In this document: one piece after another, positions 10,668 to 13,397 of the stretch
Layout: the number at the start of each line of letters is the position of its first letter
How positions within the stretch are numbered: position 1 is the first letter of the stretch
NCBI GenBank assembly: GCA_018715825.1
Contig: DVKU01000112.1
Coordinates: 1 to 13,397, forward strand
DNA: 13,397 bases
From: Candidatus Avacholeplasma faecigallinarum
Lineage (GTDB): Bacteria; Bacillota_I; Bacilli_A; Acholeplasmatales; Anaeroplasmataceae
Direction of reading: 5' to 3'
The notes under the pieces: generated by a model
Databases searched by the model: none
What the model saw: only the letters and a program-made list of their open reading frames with translations
What the model was told of the DNA's origin: nothing
Translations under genes and position numbers: made by a program

Positions 10668-12173
10668 TTATTCCTTTATTTTTTGATATTCGTCGTAAAC
10701 CATATTAAGCATCCTAATAGCTGATGGTGCAACTGATAAATTTCTAATGCCTATTTTATAAAATGAAATGGCAGCATTAGTAACTGAGGCTAATTCTCCA
10801 CAAACAGATAAACAAATATTATTGTCATCACAAAACTTAACAACTTTTTTAAGCTTTACTAATAAATCAGCAAAATAGCTATCCATCCTATCTATACCAT
10901 CATCGCGACTAATTTGATATAGTTGATTAGTTAAATCATTAGTACCAATGGAAATAAAATCAGCATCACTAAATTCCTCTATATGCTCTAAAGCCTCTTT
11001 AGTTTCAAGCATCATGCCAATTTTAGGCATATTATACTGGTTTTCCTCTCTAATTTTTAAAACCCAACGCTTTAAATACAAAAACTCTTCTTTAGACTCG
11101 ATCATCGGAAACATAATTCTAACATTACCATAAATATTAGCCTTCAAAATAGCACTAACTTGCTCAATAAATAAAATTGGATTATTTTTATAATTATCAA
11201 TACCCTTTTTAAAAGTTTTTAAGTATGGAAGCTGCTTATCATCTCCAACATCAAACGTCCTAAAACAGACGATTTTACCCTGCATTTTTTGAACAGTTTC
11301 TAAATAAATCTCATATTGTTCATTCATAGAATATGGTCTATGTGTATTCATAAAAATCATTTCTGTACGATAAAGACCAATACCATCAAAACCATAATCT
11401 AAGACTCTGCTTAAATCTAAATTAGAGCTAACATTAGCTAAAAACATAAATCCAGGATGAGCAATTGCTTTCTTTTCAAAGGAGCCTCTTTTTTCCATAT
11501 TAATCCTACATCTCGTTACTTCATCTTCACTTGGATCTGTAATCACAAGTCCTTTTCTAGTATCTATGATGACTAAGCTATTTTCAACAAAATCACCATC
11601 ACAAACTACAAATGGAATATCTAAAGAACGACATAATATAGCTGTATGAGAGGTATATCCTCCATAATTAGTTATAATACCTAATATGTTATGCATATTA
11701 GCAATTAAATAGCTAGGGTATAATGTCTTAGTAAATAAAATATAAGGCTCACTTTCTTTTTTTTCAACCACATCGTTAAGATTTTCAACGATTCTATTTA
11801 AAACATCCTCCATATCTGTAGAACGTTCCTTTAAATAGGATGAGCTTGACTTTTTAAGTCCGTCCATAAATTCAGCCATCACTTCACAAACAGCATCCTT
11901 AGCAGATACATTATTAACCTCGATGAAGCTATGAACTTGCTTAGTAAGACTTGGATCACTAATCATTAATTCTTGAATAGATAGATAATCCTGCATATTT
12001 TGATTTGATTCTTTTAGTTTAGCTATTTGTAATAATGATTTTTTTATAGCTAAATCAAATTTTTCAATTTCAAAGACAGTAGTATTTTTAGTCTCTACTT
12101 TAGATTCTACAATACATTTAATTTTACCCATCACATAGCCATTAGATAAGGTTTCAATAATTTCTTTTTTCAT
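10668..12173 (-). CDS. PTS enzyme I-like PEP-utilising phosphotransferase, shortened
   Basis: 501 aa against about 570 for enzyme I, which passes phosphate from PEP to HPr. Present: the phospho-His loop GGYTSHTAI (His176), GLYRTEMIFM (about 267-276), FRTFDVGDDKQLPY (Arg305), MFPMIES, GMMLET (Glu390), SIGTNDL (Asn412, Asp413), SRDDG (Arg423) and the catalytic-Cys motif VCGELAS (Cys458). Missing: the stretch that in E. coli enzyme I reads GWRAIR and the helix after it, including PEP-binding Arg332; here NNPILF is followed at once by IEQVSAIL. The second Gly of DIGGDK is Asp. About 30 C-terminal residues and part of the interdomain linker are also absent. It starts 7 nt after the phosphodiesterase stop, with weak ribosome binding site AGTGAT. 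It may be the true ptsI of this lineage or a specialised paralogue, so I give no symbol. Confidence 0.85.
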   Translation of the reverse strand: MKKEIIETLSNGYVMGKIKCIVESKVETKNTTVFEIEKFDLAIKKSLLQIAKLKESNQNMQDYLSIQELMISDPSLTKQVHSFIEVNNVSAKDAVCEVMAEFMDGLKKSSSSYLKERSTDMEDVLNRIVENLNDVVEKKESEPYILFTKTLYPSYLIANMHNILGIITNYGGYTSHTAILCRSLDIPFVVCDGDFVENSLVIIDTRKGLVITDPSEDEVTRCRINMEKRGSFEKKAIAHPGFMFLANVSSNLDLSRVLDYGFDGIGLYRTEMIFMNTHRPYSMNEQYEIYLETVQKMQGKIVCFRTFDVGDDKQLPYLKTFKKGIDNYKNNPILFIEQVSAILKANIYGNVRIMFPMIESKEEFLYLKRWVLKIREENQYNMPKIGMMLETKEALEHIEEFSDADFISIGTNDLTNQLYQISRDDGIDRMDSYFADLLVKLKKVVKFCDDNNICLSVCGELASVTNAAISFYKIGIRNLSVAPSAIRMLNMVYDEYQKIKE

Positions 12174-12180
12174 ACAATCA

Positions 12181-13397
12181 CTACTTTCTAAAAATACATA
12201 TAGGTATAATCATCTCATCCTTGGTTATTCCACCATGATGACTTTTAAAAATATGATTATCAATAGATTTATAGTTAAAATAATATTTATTATTAGCTAT
12301 AGCCACATAATCAGCCAAAAAATCATATGATCTTGGATTTATTAAATCACTTTTGTTACCAAAAAAACCCATATCTATAGCATCTTGACTTTTATATAGC
12401 CTATAAATACTACCAAATAGTATATTAAATAATTTTTCAAACTCTTCTTCCTTTGACTTTATAACGCTAAATGTTATACAACGAGAATCATTTGAAGGTG
12501 GCCTTTTTAGTAATCTCAATAATGGCTTACAAGCATAAAAATCTATAGGATTAACATCAGTATGTCCATGATCAGCACTAATAATCAATATTGTATCATC
12601 ATCTAAACTGTTGGCATAATTTTTTATCTTATTGTCAATTTCCTTTAAGAAATCTTTAACTTGTAAAGAATAACAACCGTAACTATGTAATAAGCCATCT
12701 GGCTCCTGATAATATACATATTGAATCGATTTAGGATATTTATGATTTATGTTAAGACTTTTCTTTAGTAAATCATCAAATTTATATTTAGGATTTGAAA
12801 AATCAGGCTCAACTACAAAGCCATCAACGTCCATATCATCATAAAACATGTTGTAAGGAATATATTTAACGGGAAGTACACCAGTTGGCTCATCATTATA
12901 GTAATTAACACCTGTAAATAAAACAACATTACGATTTAATTCCTTTAAATAGTTTTCCCATCCTAACCAGGCTGTAGAAATAGGGGTTAAACCCGATTTA
13001 ATAGTAGTTGTAGCACAAGCAGTTGTTGAGGGAAAAATAGCTTGACAACTATTTACAAAACTTTTTCTTAAAAAAGAATTTGAATCCAAATTACTATTTA
13101 ACACATTTGTTCCTAAGCCATCTAAAATCATAAGAACAACCTTTGAATATGGCTTATCAAAAAGATTAAATGACCTATATTTAGCATCATATCCATAATT
13201 GTTTCTAATTTCCGATATTACATTGAGTAATGTATTATCATAATTTGGATAAATTACCTCGCAGGGAGTATATAAAGCCTTAATTTGCGTTTTAATATTT
13301 TCATTAGGATTTGAAATGTGAATATAACTTAAAAGAACATAGTCATTATTCTTAACCAATTCCACGCACAAAAAAATGGAATCACAAATTACATAGC
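12181..13397 (-). CDS. Nucleotide pyrophosphatase/phosphodiesterase-like protein of the alkaline phosphatase superfamily (5' end outside window)
   Basis: The frame is open to the right edge, 404 codons, so the start may lie outside. Within the window the first possible starts are TTG at 13371 and GTG at 13365, neither with a ribosome binding site. Metal-dependent phosphodiesterase landmarks, numbered from the TTG: LMILDGLG (metal-binding Asp84), FPSTTACATTT with the nucleophile Thr (116/117), YQEPDGLLHSYG (Asp and His), ISADHGHT (Asp-His) and a C-terminal SHHGG. These are the family's two-metal centre. No signal peptide can be judged without the true N-terminus; about 40 residues before CEVIYPNYDN look like an extra N-terminal segment. 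Substrate is unknown; relatives hydrolyse nucleotide or phospholipid diesters. It is followed after 7 bp by the enzyme I-like gene, so they share a transcript. Confidence 0.85.
   Translation of the reverse strand, partial: YVICDSIFLCVELVKNNDYVLLSYIHISNPNENIKTQIKALYTPCEVIYPNYDNTLLNVISEIRNNYGYDAKYRSFNLFDKPYSKVVLMILDGLGTNVLNSNLDSNSFLRKSFVNSCQAIFPSTTACATTTIKSGLTPISTAWLGWENYLKELNRNVVLFTGVNYYNDEPTGVLPVKYIPYNMFYDDMDVDGFVVEPDFSNPKYKFDDLLKKSLNINHKYPKSIQYVYYQEPDGLLHSYGCYSLQVKDFLKEIDNKIKNYANSLDDDTILIISADHGHTDVNPIDFYACKPLLRLLKRPPSNDSRCITFSVIKSKEEEFEKLFNILFGSIYRLYKSQDAIDMGFFGNKSDLINPRSYDFLADYVAIANNKYYFNYKSIDNHIFKSHHGGITKDEMIIPICIFRK

Overview
This window is AT-rich (roughly 30% G+C by eye) chromosomal DNA from a low-GC Bacillota-type bacterium. 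The gene content (yaaA-recF-gyrB-gyrA, a SpoVT/AbrB regulator, low-GC gyrase) fits the Bacilli/Erysipelotrichia side, but I cannot name a genus. TGA works as a stop (yaaA, the sigma factor) and Trp is TGG, so the standard bacterial code applies and this is not a code-4 mollicute. Every gene I can support lies on the minus strand, as expected on one arm near a replication origin.

In the direction of transcription (right to left) there are four blocks. (A) 13397-10096: a phosphodiesterase of the alkaline phosphatase superfamily whose 5' end is outside the window, a shortened PTS enzyme I-like protein, and a SpoVT-like regulator preceded by a perfect palindrome. This block ends in an 87-nt imperfect hairpin followed by seven T. 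(B) 9953-8110: a promoter, purA (adenylosuccinate synthetase) and a DUF523/TudS-like Fe-S protein coupled through TAATG, then an intrinsic terminator. (C) 7889-2100: a strong promoter and the overlapping operon yaaA-recF-gyrB-gyrA, closed by a 12-bp stem terminator. dnaA and dnaN, which usually precede yaaA, are absent; a 314-bp non-coding gap and the purA block sit there instead. (D) 2092-1: an ECF sigma factor, an overlapping gene for a single-pass membrane protein (probable anti-sigma factor), and a probable lipoprotein running off the left edge.

The most interesting part is block D. The sigma gene and the lipoprotein gene have the same upstream sequence: a 16-base block (AAAAAAATCCAATAAA), exactly 15 bp, then TGTAT(A/T)AT, then a short leader to the ATG. 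The gyrase terminator ends just before the first copy. This looks like an autoregulated ECF module with its own promoter signature and a surface lipoprotein target whose exported part resembles that of the anti-sigma protein. Other points of note are the enzyme I-like protein lacking the segment with a PEP-binding arginine, the palindrome at the spoVT promoter, the ungapped long hairpin before purA, and an unusual sequence beside the GyrB metal site.
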